64,000 nucleotides of DNA from Notospermus geniculatus (GCA_002633025.1 NMRB01000126.1:550214-614213); one strand, 5' to 3'. Shown: positions 22,620-34,556, counted from the first letter of the stretch. A program made the numbers and translations. Notes: generated from the sequence alone by a model not told the origin.

Positions 22620-23067
22620 ATTTCTGGCCTCCACCTCCTCAGAGTTACCAGCATGAACCCCGCCTACCGTCACATCTCACCATAGATCTCCCAGAGCCGT
22701 GAACATCAAAGGATTTGTATCAATTACTACAAACTAGAAATCGGTCAACATGGCCACCCATTGCCTTGGTAATTCATTTTATTACCAGATGAATCTTCAT
22801 AGATGAACGGTCGTTGGCATAACATGATTTCATCGGCAAGAAATTTTCATTCTACGTGACATAAATCTGAGAACGCTGACCCATATTCATTCGAATTCAT
22901 CTAACAAATATGATTGCTCAGGAGAGACAAATGTTAACCAACCAGAGCTGACACCAACTCAATTTGGCGTCAACTTGTTTACACTGATTGCCTTTAAACT
23001 TTGTCCCATCCCTTGTGTCCACTTTGTTTATTTGATATCTGTATTTGTATTAGTAAGTAAACAAAAG
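22620..23067. other. No recognisable gene
   Basis: Nothing recognised. Confidence 0.4.
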
Positions 23068-23589
23068 GGGGCTGGAAACTTAAGGGATAAATCAGCACAG
23101 AGTGATCCAGGGACAACTGTCAGAATAGTTGTGTCTTTTGTCACCACCTTCTTGTGTGGGCCGAATTGGTAAAAATGACTGACTGTGAAAGCCCTATTGT
23201 AAAGCCAAGTCAGTGAATGATAACAATAGAGCGCTAGGGCTGTTCTGTTTATTTATTGTGTGGTCAAATTGGGCCAAAGAATGACTGACTGTGAAAACCC
23301 TATTGTAAAACCAAGTCAGTGAATGATAACAATAGAGAATTTGGGCTGTTCTATTTATTCACTGTATGACTGACTGTGAAAGCCCTATTGAACGGCCAAG
23401 TCAATAGAGCACTTGGGCTGTTCTATTTACTTATTGTGTGGGAAAATGCGACTGACATGACTGACTGTGAAAAGCCCTATTGTGAAGCCAAGTCATGAGT
23501 GAATGACAACAATAGAGCATTCGGGCTGTTCTACATGTATTTATTGTGGGATCACTCTGTGCTGGTTTATCCCGTACGTTTCCGGCCCC
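23068..23589. mobile_element. Inverted-repeat element with internal tandem repeats
   Basis: The ends are inverted: GGGGCTGGAAAC then CAGCACAGAGTGATCC on the left, and the complement on the right (arms about 40 bp). Between them four units of roughly 85-105 bp repeat GACTGACTGTGAAAGCCCTA, AAGCCAAGTCA and AACAATAGAG...GGGCTGTTCT. No clear target duplication. Confidence 0.8.
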
Positions 23590-24099
23590 TTTGATAACCC
23601 AGCGGACGCCATCGCTGATGTCGGAGTGTACCGGTAGTCGATGAAAGGTCAAATTCCCTTATAGGGACGAGTACTCTTATTTCCAATAAACCAGAAATTT
23701 TAAATGTCAGGGGGTCAATCAGAAAGATTGACTCCCGAGCTGATGTGACGGTGAATTACCTATAAAATTTCTCGTCTTCCGCCTAAATCAGCCTCACTGG
23801 TCATTCTGATAAATGATCCGACTAACTGCATGCAAACCTTGCTAGATGACCCATACTGCATTCAGGAATCGTCCCCAGTTCACTGGGAATGGCATCAGAT
23901 CCATCTTACGAATATACGCCTCTGTTTGTGTGATACCTGTCGTTGTTGGCGTAGACTTGACTTCTTATCTTCTGATCAACAAATTCATGCAGGAGTCCTC
24001 CTATGAAACCAGGCGTCTGTTTCGTGTCATATACCATCACCTGGCGTTTAAAATTGTTGGATGTTGCCGCAGTTATTAACAGATTGTGTACAGCAAATT

Positions 24100-24345
24100 T
24101 TCGTCCAATTGGACCGCAAATATATGGTTACCAGGCGGCCATCTTGGAAAATGGACTTTGGCACATATGTCATAAATTACTCAAACGAGAATGTTTTGAC
24201 TTTGAAATTTTGACCATCATCATATTACCCTGGAACTCGAGGCTTGCCCTGTAACATTTCGATTTAACACTCGTCATTTGTTCTTCCGGTACGTTCACCC
24301 AGGTGAGCACATGGTCCATGGACCATTTTATTGAAAAGTTTCTGG
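24100..24345 (-). repeat. Dispersed repeat with conserved frame, family W copy B
   Basis: On the minus strand, AATAAAATGGTCCATGGACC opens a frame reading IKWSMDHVLTWVNVPEEQMT. It continues to a TTTTCCAAGATGGCCGCCTG block at about 24135-24155. Related to 21.2 and 42.2 kb. Just outside, at about 24366-24395, TCCTGGATCCGCCCGTG resembles one end of the family G MITEs. Confidence 0.65.
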
Positions 24346-24399
24346 CGGACACCCGTGCGCGCCCCTTTCCGGAAATCCTGGATCCGCCCGTGATTTAGT

Positions 24400-26265
24400 C
24401 CACCACACTACATGCTACTGTTCACCAGCCTAGGGTCTTTTACTTGCCCATCGTTGGCGTAGATTCAACAACGTATCTTCAACAAAACTGTTGGTCTGAC
24501 AGCTCCTTGTGAAGATATTCGAGAAATTATGGACATTCTGTATCATGCGAGCCATAGACTAATGATCATGACAGAGGAAAGAATTAATTGCCCCATTCAT
24601 ACAGAGTCTACGAGTTTATTAGTATTCGTTTTGGGTTTCGCATTTCTGGCTGCCAGGGCTTCGACATCCGAAATGATGTACGATGCTATATAATTGTGAT
24701 AAAAGAAAAGGCGAGATTTGTAGGATCACGTTGGCCAGAAATGTAGTAGCAGCAAACTGTACCGACGACAGTTTTCAACCTCGCACAGCAAGCAAGTCCA
24801 GGGACTTCAGTCAAGATGGGTAAGACTGAGGTCAGGATACGCATGTAGAGTCGCATTGGCCATGATGAAGTAGCAGCTAACTGAACTGAAGACAGTATTT
24901 CGCATCCTGAGCTATCAGATCGCTCTCTCCGTCGCGGTGAAGAACGGGGCGAGCGCTAACGACCTCTGATATTCTCAGGATGGTATTTCACCTCTCGCAC
25001 GAAGATGTTCAGGCAACATAGACTAACTGGACATGATGGGCGTATCTCTCTCTCGTTCTTTACTGCCTTACGTCGGACATAGTCTCTCGTTTGTTTACGA
25101 CCCGGCGTTTTCGAACCAGGTCTTTATGTTTATCCAACACTCTGTGGTTCTCACTGGTCAGGTTGTGAGGCAGGACGTGTCCTCAGTGCGAGGGAATTCG
25201 CAAACCGACCGGAGAATGATTTCGCACCCTGCCTTTACTTGTCATCGACGAAGGCCTAGCTGCGAGCAAAACACAACGGCAAACCCTTTACACTGTCAGA
25301 TTATTTCAGTTCGTGTTCCAGCATGTGCGTTGCCGAGTATCATTCACTGCTAGTGTATTTTTTCTAATCTCATCAAATATTTAAGTACCAAACTGTTACC
25401 AATGACGCCGTAATCCGATTTTTAATTGAATGTCACAAATGCTGGATTTTAGCCAAGATAGGATGTTCCCATTCGCCAGGCACCAACATCACCTCGTAAC
25501 CAAGATAGGTATTGCTTCGCCAGACCATTGGCCCAACGATTGATGACCCCGGCAGGCGATATTACCTTGTTTTTCTTCCGTCCAACCGTCAATTAGCAGA
25601 TCTGACGACCTTATCTCTTGCCATTACTACTAAACGTCGGACATACTTTCATTTGATTTAAGACCTTGGGTGGGGGAATCAGGTCAGGTGTGATAGAATC
25701 TAATGCCCCCTCCTCCTGATCTTCTATTTGTCACGGATTAAAGGTCTTGGTCTCTCTAGAGTCCAATTGAATGGGTTGTTGGCGACATCTTATATCGGGC
25801 GTAGGTTAAGGCCATAGAAGGTTATGGGCAGTTATTTGTGTCATTGGTTTTTTCGTACGCCGTAAAGAAACCAATAGTGGTGGATTTCTCATTGAAAGCC
25901 GACTCTCACGTGGAGCTGCGTCTTCAGACCTGCATGTGCGTCTGGAACGTAGCAGGTTTTCAAATGCTTGACCGGACAGTAACGAGGAGTGGACTGCGCC
26001 CTTGGCCTAGGTGTGCACAGGGACACGTATATACTCCATACATTACTCCATCCCAACTCATCATCAGTTGGCCTTGCTGTCAGAGGCGATGAGTCCGTTA
26101 CGTGTAGAATGTGCCAGTAAATGTGTCCGCGACTCCAAGTCGCAGACAACCACCGACTTGCCTATCAACATACGACAGGTATTTCACCCATTAAAAAGCT
26201 GTGGTCCGCCCTCTCTGGCACTGGAAAATACCTACCAATTCTGAAACTAGCAGAACCGACGTTAC
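24400..26265. other. No recognisable gene
   Basis: Open frames such as 25033-25353 and 25838-26092 have no splice support. GACGACAGTTTTCAACCTCGCA and a partner about 120 bp on (24.77 and 24.89 kb) hint at an old short duplication. Confidence 0.35.
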
Positions 26266-26392
26266 CATTCAAACTCAGCCTTTCCCACACAGGACGATGA
26301 TACATGTACTTCAGTTTGTCCAAAAAAATAAGTCTCTTTATCTGTCCGTCAGAATCGCCCCGTAACATTTTTGTTCCGGCTGTTGATGTCAT
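26266..26392 (-). CDS. Candidate 5' exon, unknown protein
   Basis: The minus-strand frame from an ATG reads MTSTAGTKMLRGDSDGQIKR and then LDKLKYMYHRPVWERLSLN. It ends at a donor-like ATG|GTAACG. The start context is poor, so it may be an internal exon. Family unknown. Confidence 0.27.
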
Positions 26393-26399
26393 AGGACCA

Positions 26400-28070
26400 A
26401 TTATCAGGCTATTTCAAAGTTTTTCCAATACACTTAACGCACATTAACTCAGTGCCCTGTATTTTTGTGATCGATGGAGGTAATTCATCCGCTCACAAGT
26501 CAAATGCGTCCAAATGTTTATGGGTAAGTACTTGGAACGTGTTCCCTGTTGAAGTAATTGAAGAACATGAATTTGCCAATTTGCGAGCCAGTCGAGATGT
26601 TCTCTTGACGCACTGGAATGGTTTATTTTACCTGACTGTATAGGCATGCACTGCTGTTGGACCTGAAGCCGGCAGCACACCCGGCGACATGAGGGAGATC
26701 TGGGGTGGCCGCATAGAAACTCCACTAGTGACTAGCGTGGTCGGTCGAGAGTGAATGGCGCCTTATACCTCAGTCACAAATGCAGCAGCCGCCGGAGGAT
26801 ATCTTGACATCGGTGTTTTTTTGCGACGTTGCGGCCTGGGACGGATTTTCCCACATATCTTTCACAAATCCTAGAATAAGATGGTTTTCTACGGGCACGC
26901 CCCGTGGGACACTGGCCAGTAATCGGCCGATGTCTGTCGGATTTTGTTCCGACGAGTTGAAAAATGGTTGGCCGATACCGTCCGGTTCCCACTGATGTCT
27001 CAGTGGGTATCGGCCCACTGTCCGTCCGCAATCGGGTGATTTTGTAGATCGGCCGCACACCCGAGGGGACTCGGTCGCGCACCCGTTGGTGGCTGGCGGG
27101 ATACCTGTCGAGCTCAGGACAGCCGTAGATGTCCTCGGGCCACCGGCCGGCAACCCGTCATTTTCCCCTTTAGCCCGTGGAAACACGTCCTAGCGTGTTC
27201 TCACTCCGCACTCAGCGGAGGGTTGGGAAGAACACGTTCTTGGCCCGACATGAGTTGCATTCTCGGCGTTCGAGACTGCCGTTCTCGAGTTGAGTCAACA
27301 TCTACATGAACTGGGTCAGCAGGAGTGTTGTCAAGAACGGGGGATTCGAATACGCCTCTGATGTGCTACCGGTTTGAAGTGTAGAGTAGATCTCTCTTGG
27401 TGTGGATCAACAAACCCTCCACTCTTTGAGGTCAACACCCACCATCCCTGTCCTGCTACCCACTTGTTCCTTGCCATACTTTTCAGCCAACAAATGAAAA
27501 ACCACCTGGCCTTGTAAGACAAGAAACCGTGTTTCCCGATAACCATTTAAAAACGAGCCTTTATCCTGGACTTACTGCCAAGCACAAAAAAATCGCCTTA
27601 TTCGTAATCCTTCTAGCATCGTCTCTGACCTGATCTTCGTGATCTAATGGATCTTTCGTTCTTGTTTCTCGGAGCAGAGGACACTCGAGAAAAACAAAAC
27701 ATGCAGCTACATTTAGCATTAAGAAACTAATAAGGATTAATGGTAAGACTGACACAAGGAGATAACCTTATTTTCGCGTGAACAGTTCAAAGCTCTCTTT
27801 TAGCTTGTACTGGTTGTGGTTTTTTGTGGAAAATGTGCAGAATTCATTGTTTCTCGGTTTAATTGGTTTTTTAGTAACTGTCGTATTTGCAATCGAACCC
27901 CAGCAAAAAGGCTTATAATGGCCATGTTTTTGTGGAGAATGTGCAGAAACCCATTGTTTCTAATTATAATTTAGCATTAAGAAACTTGAGGGGGTTGGTA
28001 ATCAAACTATTGGCAGGAAGAAATTATCTCATTCAGACTCTCATCGGAAAGTTTCTCTCCTACATTTAAT
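26400..28070. other. No firm gene
   Basis: GC-richer at 26770-27190, with a 138-codon minus frame that looks like repeat rather than exon. The block GTGGA(A/G)AATGTGCAGAA.....CATTGTTTCT is present twice (about 27825 and 27932), and TTTAGCATTAAGAAACT also twice (27713 and 27972). Confidence 0.35.
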
Positions 28071-28074
28071 AGCC

Positions 28075-28142
28075 ACAGGAACGATGAGGATCGAACCCAC
28101 GACCTTATTGGTGGCAGCCACGGATGTTTCCACAGCACCACC
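28075..28142 (-). mobile_element. tRNA-like SINE head
   Basis: On the minus strand an A-box-like AGGTGGTGCTGTGG and a B box GTGGGTTCGATCC are at tRNA-like spacing. The acceptor stem does not close well, so a SINE is more likely than a tRNA gene. Confidence 0.55.
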
Positions 28143-28770
28143 TACACCCTGACAATCCACGATGTTAAAAATGCAGCCGACTTCACCCTAGATCCTAAAT
28201 GATACGGTAGCTGTCTGTTCGTTCTTCTGTCTGACATTGTATCGCATTCTCCTTCTCCCGTGAATGATGTTGCGGTTGATTGAAATCTTTTCCCTCGTGG
28301 CTGATCGGTGTCAAGAGTCCGATCGATCACCCGAACAGTGCTCCTGGCGTCTCAACAACGACTTTATTCTCCAGTTAACTGAAATTAGAATTTAAAAGGA
28401 TGTCATGGGATGATGTCTCGGGTTGCCATTAACTTGATAAGTGCTCGCGTTCGCCGAGTTGAAATTTTGAGAGATGAGCTGCGCAGAAGGTAGGAACGCT
28501 GTACGTTTTAGAGCCAGGTTTCCTGGGTAAAGTTGCCACTGTAGTGTTGTGTTGGGGTTCTTGCTTCTCGTCGGGGAATCCCCGGCTCGATTACTGTGCA
28601 TCTCCTCTAGAAGTCTCAGTGGTGAAGAATCTATACCCTCTGCATGGTGGTCAAGAAATCGTAGTTCGTATCCTTCCTTAAGGATCAGAATTGGTGTAGA
28701 AGGTTGGGCTCGCCTGTGAATTGGTATAGAGTTCGAATACTGCAGTCAACCGTCGACATGCTCGTCGTCT

Positions 28771-29554
28771 TCCTCTTCTGGGTTCGGTTTTGCCCATCAA
28801 ACACGTAAGTCTTGTCGTTCAACAAAACTTGCCGTCCATCGACGATCCTTCGCCATTCCCCACAGCTTTGTCGACAAAGCTTGCCGTCCATCAACGATCC
28901 TTCGCCATTCCCCACAGCTTTGTCGACAAAGCTTGCCGTCCATTGACGATCCTTCGCCACTCCCCACAGCTTTGTCGACAAAACTTGCCGTCCATCGACG
29001 ATCCTTTGCCATTCCCCACAGCTTTGTCTTCAGGGTTCCGTTGTTTTGGCCGACGTCTCGGTGGACTAGTATCACCAGCAGCCATCTTTTGGGTTGCTAC
29101 GGGATTCCAGGAAAAGCAGTCGTACAGTGACATGCGCACTTGCACATCGTCTGGTTGGAACAATCCAAGATTGCGGCTAGTAAAACTGATCTACTTTGAA
29201 ATATGATACATGTACTCGTTGCCTTATTACAAGACAAAAAAGAGGTTGGGGATTGACAACGCATTTAGAGTCTTATCACATCCCCTCGGCCCTTTTATCA
29301 ATTCACAATCTTGACACAGAACCCGATCTGAGGTGTGACACCGTTTCCGATAAAAACACTCTCATCAAGCTTCGAGTGTGCATTAGGCGGCAGGAATAGT
29401 TAGTATTTACCGACGGAACGTAGCGTACTCACTTTTGCCATTAGCAAGTTTCCGTGCAGGTAACGCTTCAGTTTCGCTTGAGCAGCCTGTCTACTATACT
29501 GGTTCGTTTCCTGGTTCCTTGAGCAAGACACCGACTTCGCTTTCATTGAGTATA
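28771..29554 (+). repeat. Direct duplication 2, copy A (784 bp)
   Basis: Starts TCCTCTTCTGGGTTCGGTTT and ends CATTGAGTATA, directly before the N at 29555. It includes four units of a 52-bp repeat (TCGACAAAGCTTGCCGTCCA...). Copy B has one unit fewer, and the length difference is exactly 52 bp. Otherwise the copies differ by few substitutions. Frames here are open on both strands because of the repeat. Confidence 0.9.
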
Positions 29555-29555
29555 N
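29555..29555. other. Single N at junction of duplication 2
   Basis: One N exactly between the last base of copy A and the first of copy B. Confidence 0.9.
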
Positions 29556-30287
29556 TCCTCTTCTGGGTTCGGTTTTGCCCATCAAACACGTAAGTCTTGT
29601 CGTTCAACAAAACTTGCCGTCCATCGACGATCCTTCGCCATTCCCCACAGCTTTGTCGACAAAACTTGCCGCCCATTGACGATCCTTCGCCATTCCCCAC
29701 AGCTTTGTCGACAAAACTTGCCGTCCATCGACGATCCTTTGCCATTCCCCACAGCTTTGTCTTCAGGGTCCCGTTGTTTTGGCCGACGTCTCGGTGGACT
29801 AGTATCACCGGCAGCCATCTTTTGGGTTGCTACGGGATTCCAGGAAAAGCAGTCGTACAGTGACATGCGCACTTGCACATCGTCTGGTTGGAACAATCCA
29901 AGATGGCGGCTAGTAAAACTGATCTACCATGAAATATGATACATGTACTCGTTGCCTTATTACAAGACAAAAAAGAGGTTGGGGATTGACAACGCATTTA
30001 GAGTCTTATCACATCCCCTCGGCCCTTTTATCAATTCACAATCTTGACACAGAACCCGATCTGAGGTGTGACACCGTTTCCGATAAAAACACTCTCATCA
30101 AGCTTCGAGTGTGCATTAGGCGGCAGGAATAGTTAGTATTTACCGACGGAACGTAGCGTACTCACTTTTGCCATTAGCAAGTTTCCGTGCAGGTAACGCT
30201 TCAGTTTCGCTTGAGCAGCCTGTCTACTGTACTGGTTCGTTTCCTGGTTCCTTGAGCAAGACACCGACTTCGCTTTCATTGAGTATA
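29556..30287 (+). repeat. Direct duplication 2, copy B (732 bp)
   Basis: Same start and end words as copy A, with three 52-bp units instead of four. It runs without a break into the unique sequence right of it. Confidence 0.9.
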
Positions 30288-30369
30288 CATTGCATTTCCT
30301 TCCGAGGGCCACAATGAGGCCGACTCAAGATGAAGAAGATATTCGAGACGCATTAGGAGCCGCATAACC

Positions 30370-30497
30370 TTTTACCCTGACAGATCGGCGCTGCGAGCGG
30401 TGCGACCGAAGACGTCAGCAAAGCAAAGGAATGCAATGAAGTCGGGTCACGACATCCTTGACGCAGTGCAGCGCCTCCTAGTAGCGGTAGTTAAGTT
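30370..30497 (+). repeat. Dispersed ~120 bp repeat, copy 2
   Basis: Opposite orientation to 20255-20372, sharing GGCGCTGCGAGCGGT, GCGACCGAAGA, GCAGTGCAGCGCCTCCTAG and GTAGTT at the end. Confidence 0.65.
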
Positions 30498-30881
30498 CTA
30501 CAGTTTCCTCATTGGATTTGGAACCAAGGTGACACGCAAATCAAGGCCACTTTTTGAAGTACCCATCGCTGACATGAATGGCAGATACCTGTCACAATCA
30601 AGGTCTTCCCTGTCATGTCATTGGGGTGTTTACATGCCCTCCAGCTGACTTCAGTGACGTTCATTCCCTGGTTTTTTGCAACCTCTGAGCTATCCTGGCA
30701 CGAACAACTCCCCTCAAAGCTTTCACTGCATGCCATGGGAATCCTTGCAGAATACCCTACGCTCACAGCAACGGACAAGCTACAAACGAAAAATTGAACC
30801 TTTTATCAGCTGTGCATTGATTCGGTGCAAGGTTTTGCAGCACTTCTTAGCACGTCGATGGTGAACGTATGTTGCATGCAG

Positions 30882-31009
30882 CAGAAGGGTTGTCCTGCAT
30901 TCGATGACAAAGGTTCTTTTAGATGGTGTACAGTTATTGTTCGACAGCGTGACACGATGCCTGACATTTTTTTAGAAGTTAGGTTGCCTGATAGAGAGAT
31001 GACCAGTGT
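30882..31009 (+). CDS. Candidate exon, weak
   Basis: An open frame reading KGCPAFDDKGSFRWCTVIV and RQRDTMPDIFLEVRLPDREM up to a strong donor-like CCAGT|GTAAGA at 31010. The upstream acceptor (GCATGCAGCAG) lacks a good pyrimidine tract. Family unknown. Confidence 0.25.
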
Positions 31010-31233
31010 AAGATTGTCAGGCGATGTTGTCCTGGGTAGCTTCTTCCTCCTCTCTGTCTGTTATGCATTGATATAGTTTCGTCCTATTCAGCACGTTTTT
31101 TGCACCATTCGCCTGCCCATAAAGCGATCGTTACTTTGTGTCTTGGCTATCAGCTATCTTTGTCACGCCAGCACCAGAAGGAAGAAAAAAAGTTTAAGTT
31201 ACATACACGGCAAACCCATATACACCATTGTTA

Positions 31234-31386
31234 GGCTAGGCGCACGTTGACGGCAAATCTCAATGTGCTGGGGGTGTTTTCAAAGTCGACTGCCCCGGCT
31301 GAATGACGAGTCCAGCAGCGTTGTGTCAGTCGACTTTAAAATCATCCCTGCCGCTTTGAGATTTGCCGTCAAATGTGCTCCTAGCC
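31234..31386. mobile_element. Harbinger-like MITE, family H3 copy 1
   Basis: TIRs from GGCTAGGCGCACGTTGACGG, continuing GCAAATCTCAA. TTA on both sides (31231-31233, 31387-31389). An internal dyad centres on GTCGACT...AGTCGACT. 153 bp; the copy at 59870 is 154 bp. Confidence 0.9.
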
Positions 31387-31389
31387 TTA

Positions 31390-32270
31390 GACCAACTTGT
31401 AAGGGTTCGGATTCCTTTGCTTCACTTAGTATCTTGCAAAGGTCTGAAAGATTGGCTGGGGCAACTGAAGCTTTGAACAACATACCTGGACAACACGATC
31501 TTTTGACCTTGTATACAGTGGCCAATTCTTTTGGCAATATTACATTGATGTTGGACAACTCTTTTCCCCTGTTCACGCTAAACAGCATGTGTCCAACATG
31601 GTATTATAACTCTGGATGTTGGAAAAATGTTACCATATTGCACAAAGGCCGTTGCATCCCTAAGGCAGTTGATCCTAGCTACATTTGGTATTGTCTTTCC
31701 ACAGCGTTCATTGTCAATACAAAACCTGGCAAGCACAAAAATAATCACCGCAGTGAGCCAGCGTGCTTTGTTTAAGCTCGTAAGCTCCCTGGATGCCCAA
31801 GCCAAGACCAAACCAAGCTGTCTCCACTTGCAGATATTAAACCGCCAGGACTGGGGGTGGAAAAAAGTTGCAGCCAGGTTTCGATTTACGTACAGTTGAT
31901 GCAGCGGCAACTTTAGACGCAGATGGTATTGGATTTGATGGGTTGGTTGGTTCAACCAATGCTGCAATAAATGTTGTCAGCCGTTGCCTTATGCATGATG
32001 ACACACAATCGTCCACATCACCATCTTGTTGGTTTAGCTGTTTCTCTTTGTTTTTCACGTGAAGGTCAAGCTGTGTCTTTCTTTCGTAGATTGGTTCTCG
32101 ATTTCACCGGTAGGATTAAATACTCTTGTCGGTAGCGCCTGCTGTCCCTAATCATGGGGTCGACCGAAAAGCAGCCGAAGATCGTTTTCATCGGCTGCTC
32201 TGGACTTCGAAGCATTCCATATTGTTGTTTACCAAACTTCACGATGATTATTTTGTTTACGGCCCTTTCT
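31390..32270. other. No firm gene
   Basis: A long plus frame (31263-31775) runs from the MITE into a region distantly similar to 8.75-8.93 kb, so it is more likely repeat than exon. A hairpin AGCAGCCGAAGATCG...CGGCTGCT lies at about 32172-32202. Confidence 0.4.
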
Positions 32271-32273
32271 TAA

Positions 32274-32551
32274 AGATTATGTATCACGGGTATTTTCGCG
32301 GGCCACGCAGATTGTTTATTAATACGTTTTATTTGTTTGTGTCCAGTATTTTTTGTTTTATCAGTATTAAATTTGTTGGTGCCCCTCTAGAAATTCGTTT
32401 GATACCGAAAGTGTTGAATTTGATGGGCTGGCATGTCCTAAAATCCCACAGTAACGTAAACGTAAATATCCATGTTTACAAATTGGATGTAATCAAAAAT
32501 AGATAAGAGAGGATATATTTTTGATGTATTTAATGAAGTCATGATACATCT
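32274..32551 (-). mobile_element. TTAA-type MITE, family T copy 4
   Basis: Opposite orientation to the others: it starts AGATTATGTATCACGGGTAT and ends ATGATACATCT. TTAA flanks both sides (32270-32273, 32552-32555). It carries an extra AT-rich stretch near the right end. Confidence 0.88.
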
Positions 32552-33449
32552 TTAAGTTCATCCACATACAGGTATTTCCTCCTAAAGTCTTACTCCAACC
32601 ACAATTGGCAATCCTTACATCCAAATCTCTATCTCTTATTCTCAACAAAACGAACGCTGATAAAATTTGGCTAAAATTTTAAGAACCTAACCTAAAACTG
32701 ATCAGATGGCTTTGAAGTCGTGGTGTTTTTGATACATCTAATGTCCTGCTAACAGAAAAGAACAGTTCTGCATGTATATTCTTTCAGAAAATACATTTCA
32801 CCTGGATGTTCAGGAAGAATTTTCGCGTTTGCAGAAAATTGAGCTGGCTCAGAAAGGAAACATTCCGTCAAAGTCACAAAAGTTGTTGTCATTCGCGGAA
32901 ATCAGACATGTTCCCATCCTTTCAGCGCTAATATTTTCTTAAGATCAAAGAAAGCTTTTCTATATAACAATAGAAGGATTGTGCCACACCTTAAAGGAGT
33001 ATGTCACTATATAATCCGATACATTTCAGATCCTGAAATGTACGCATATTTTATAGCTTTCGTGAAAAAAGTATGAATATTATTGAAAGCCAGGAGTGTT
33101 CAGAAGCTGGTGTACCCGCACACTGCCGCTGGCGGTCCCCTGACTGAGTGTCAAGGTAGGCTTCGAACAGGGCAACGAACCTACCGAAAACGCCTTTAAG
33201 GGAATTGAGATTAACCATTGTTAACGCCCACAATGTACGACTTCTTGATGCCCGTTAGCAATGCATCAAAAGAGACTGGCATCGGGTGACATTTTGCCTT
33301 GTGTTCTTCTCTCCTAAAGCAGATGAGTTAATGGACCCTTGAGAGAGCACGTAGCACAGAATACTTAAAAAGGAGGAAGCCTCGTATAATTATTTCCTGT
33401 TTCTATGACATGTGTATGCGTCACATTAAAGTTTCATGGCCACAGTAAT

Positions 33450-33935
33450 CTATAGACGAATCAAGATCCCCCCGCTGTGTGTTACTGATTTTCCAGTTCA
33501 CGAAAGTCGAAAGAATCTAGTACAAAATTCCATAAAAAACTGCTCATTTCCTTTGATTATGGGAGTATAATCTCGCTGAATGACTCAGTCAAGGTGCCCT
33601 TCCACGAGCCTTCTGGCGCGAGTTGCCTCTCAAAAGGCAATTCACCATGGTTTCCTCACAGGTTAAGCCTTGAAAGTGGCGAAAATGACTGCCCATATAC
33701 AGGTAGTTCTCGAAGACTGAGTTGCCGATAAAGAGTCAACTTGCGAGAAAAACTACCACATATTAAGGAGACCTTTACTATCGACTAACCAAGATTATCC
33801 CGCTGTGTAATACTGCTGGCACTCCAGTTCACGAGAAGTCAAAAAAACCTAAAATTCCATTAAAAAAACTGCATATTTCCAGTTACTATGACGGTTATCA
33901 CCTCGTTGAAGAATGACTGAGTAACACTACTCGCT
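33450..33935. repeat. Old ~150-bp direct duplication
   Basis: Two diverged copies start about 327 bp apart (33450 and 33778). Shared blocks are CCCGCTGTGT, CCAGTTCACGA, AAAATTCCAT, CTG(C/A)(T/A)(C/T)ATTTCC and GAATGACT. The spacer holds a CCTCTCAAAAGG dyad. Confidence 0.6.
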
Positions 33936-34057
33936 TCTCTGACGATCGTCCCATAAAATATTCATATTCCATATTGGCATGAGGGCGAATAAAGTTGATC
34001 GGAGCTTTTGGGTCCACACTTCGGGATGATACAGTCTGTCTCAATGTCCAGTGAAGT

Positions 34058-34357
34058 CATCTTCGATAATCGAAGGCCGATCTGCTCTCCACTGCGTTAC
34101 ATCGCACATCACCCTTCGAGAAATAGACCAGTCGGCGGCGTATCTTGGCACCATGCCAACTTTACCGGTCTACCAATCATATGACACTTTATATCGGGTC
34201 TTCGGCTACAACTCTTTGTATCACGATTCAAATTTTACAACACCGATTCTGGTTGGCCTCTTCTTCTCGAGGCGGCAGATACGCCGTGGACCGGTCACTT
34301 TGTCGAAGTGGGGTGTAACGTAGTGGTGAGCAGATCGGCCTTCGATGATCGAAGATG
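34058..34357 (+). mobile_element. Inverted-repeat element with 8-bp TSD, family A copy 1
   Basis: TIRs from CATCTTCGATAATCGAAGGC through CGATCTGCTC and CGTTACA (about 44 bp, three mismatches). The target duplication AGTGAAGT is present at 34050-34057 and 34358-34365. An 8-bp duplication is known for hAT, P and Merlin elements; the ends lack the usual hAT CAGNG start, so the superfamily stays open. Confidence 0.9.
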
Positions 34358-34494
34358 AGTGAAGTTGGAGGTGTCAGTTTTCGTTCATGTTAACATTTCT
34401 GGCTACCTCTAAGGAAGGGCAGTCGGCCAGTTTCCATTCCGGTCCAGTCGGTTCCTTTGGTGGAGTTCTTCCTTTGCGTCGGTTTGTCCATCAA

Positions 34495-34556
34495 ACGTTC
34501 GACAAAACTTGCCCGCGTCCACCGGAGATCCTCCGCCATTCCCCACAGCTTTGTCT
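34495..34556. repeat. Diverged single unit of the 52-bp repeat
   Basis: TCGACAAAACTTGCCCGCGT...CCATTCCCCACAGCTTTGTC matches the unit at 28.8-29.8 kb, but stands alone. Confidence 0.7.

Noticed and set aside
21930-22702. 208-252 codon frames across the gap
   Set aside because: Most residues are unknown because of the N run, and the visible part is a 24-bp minisatellite open in many frames.
26770-27186. 138-codon minus-strand frame
   Set aside because: Gly/Pro/Arg-rich, several overlapping frames open at once in GC-rich DNA, no splice borders and no domain.
28685-29896. Several overlapping 90-138 codon frames with WTASFVDKAVGNGEGSS-like peptides
   Set aside because: They come from a 52-bp tandem repeat; 52 is not a multiple of three, so the same peptides cycle through frames on both strands. 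This is repeat behaviour, not a gene.
31263-31775. 170-codon plus-strand frame
   Set aside because: It begins inside a MITE and continues into sequence related to 8.75-8.93 kb, so it is best explained as repeat.
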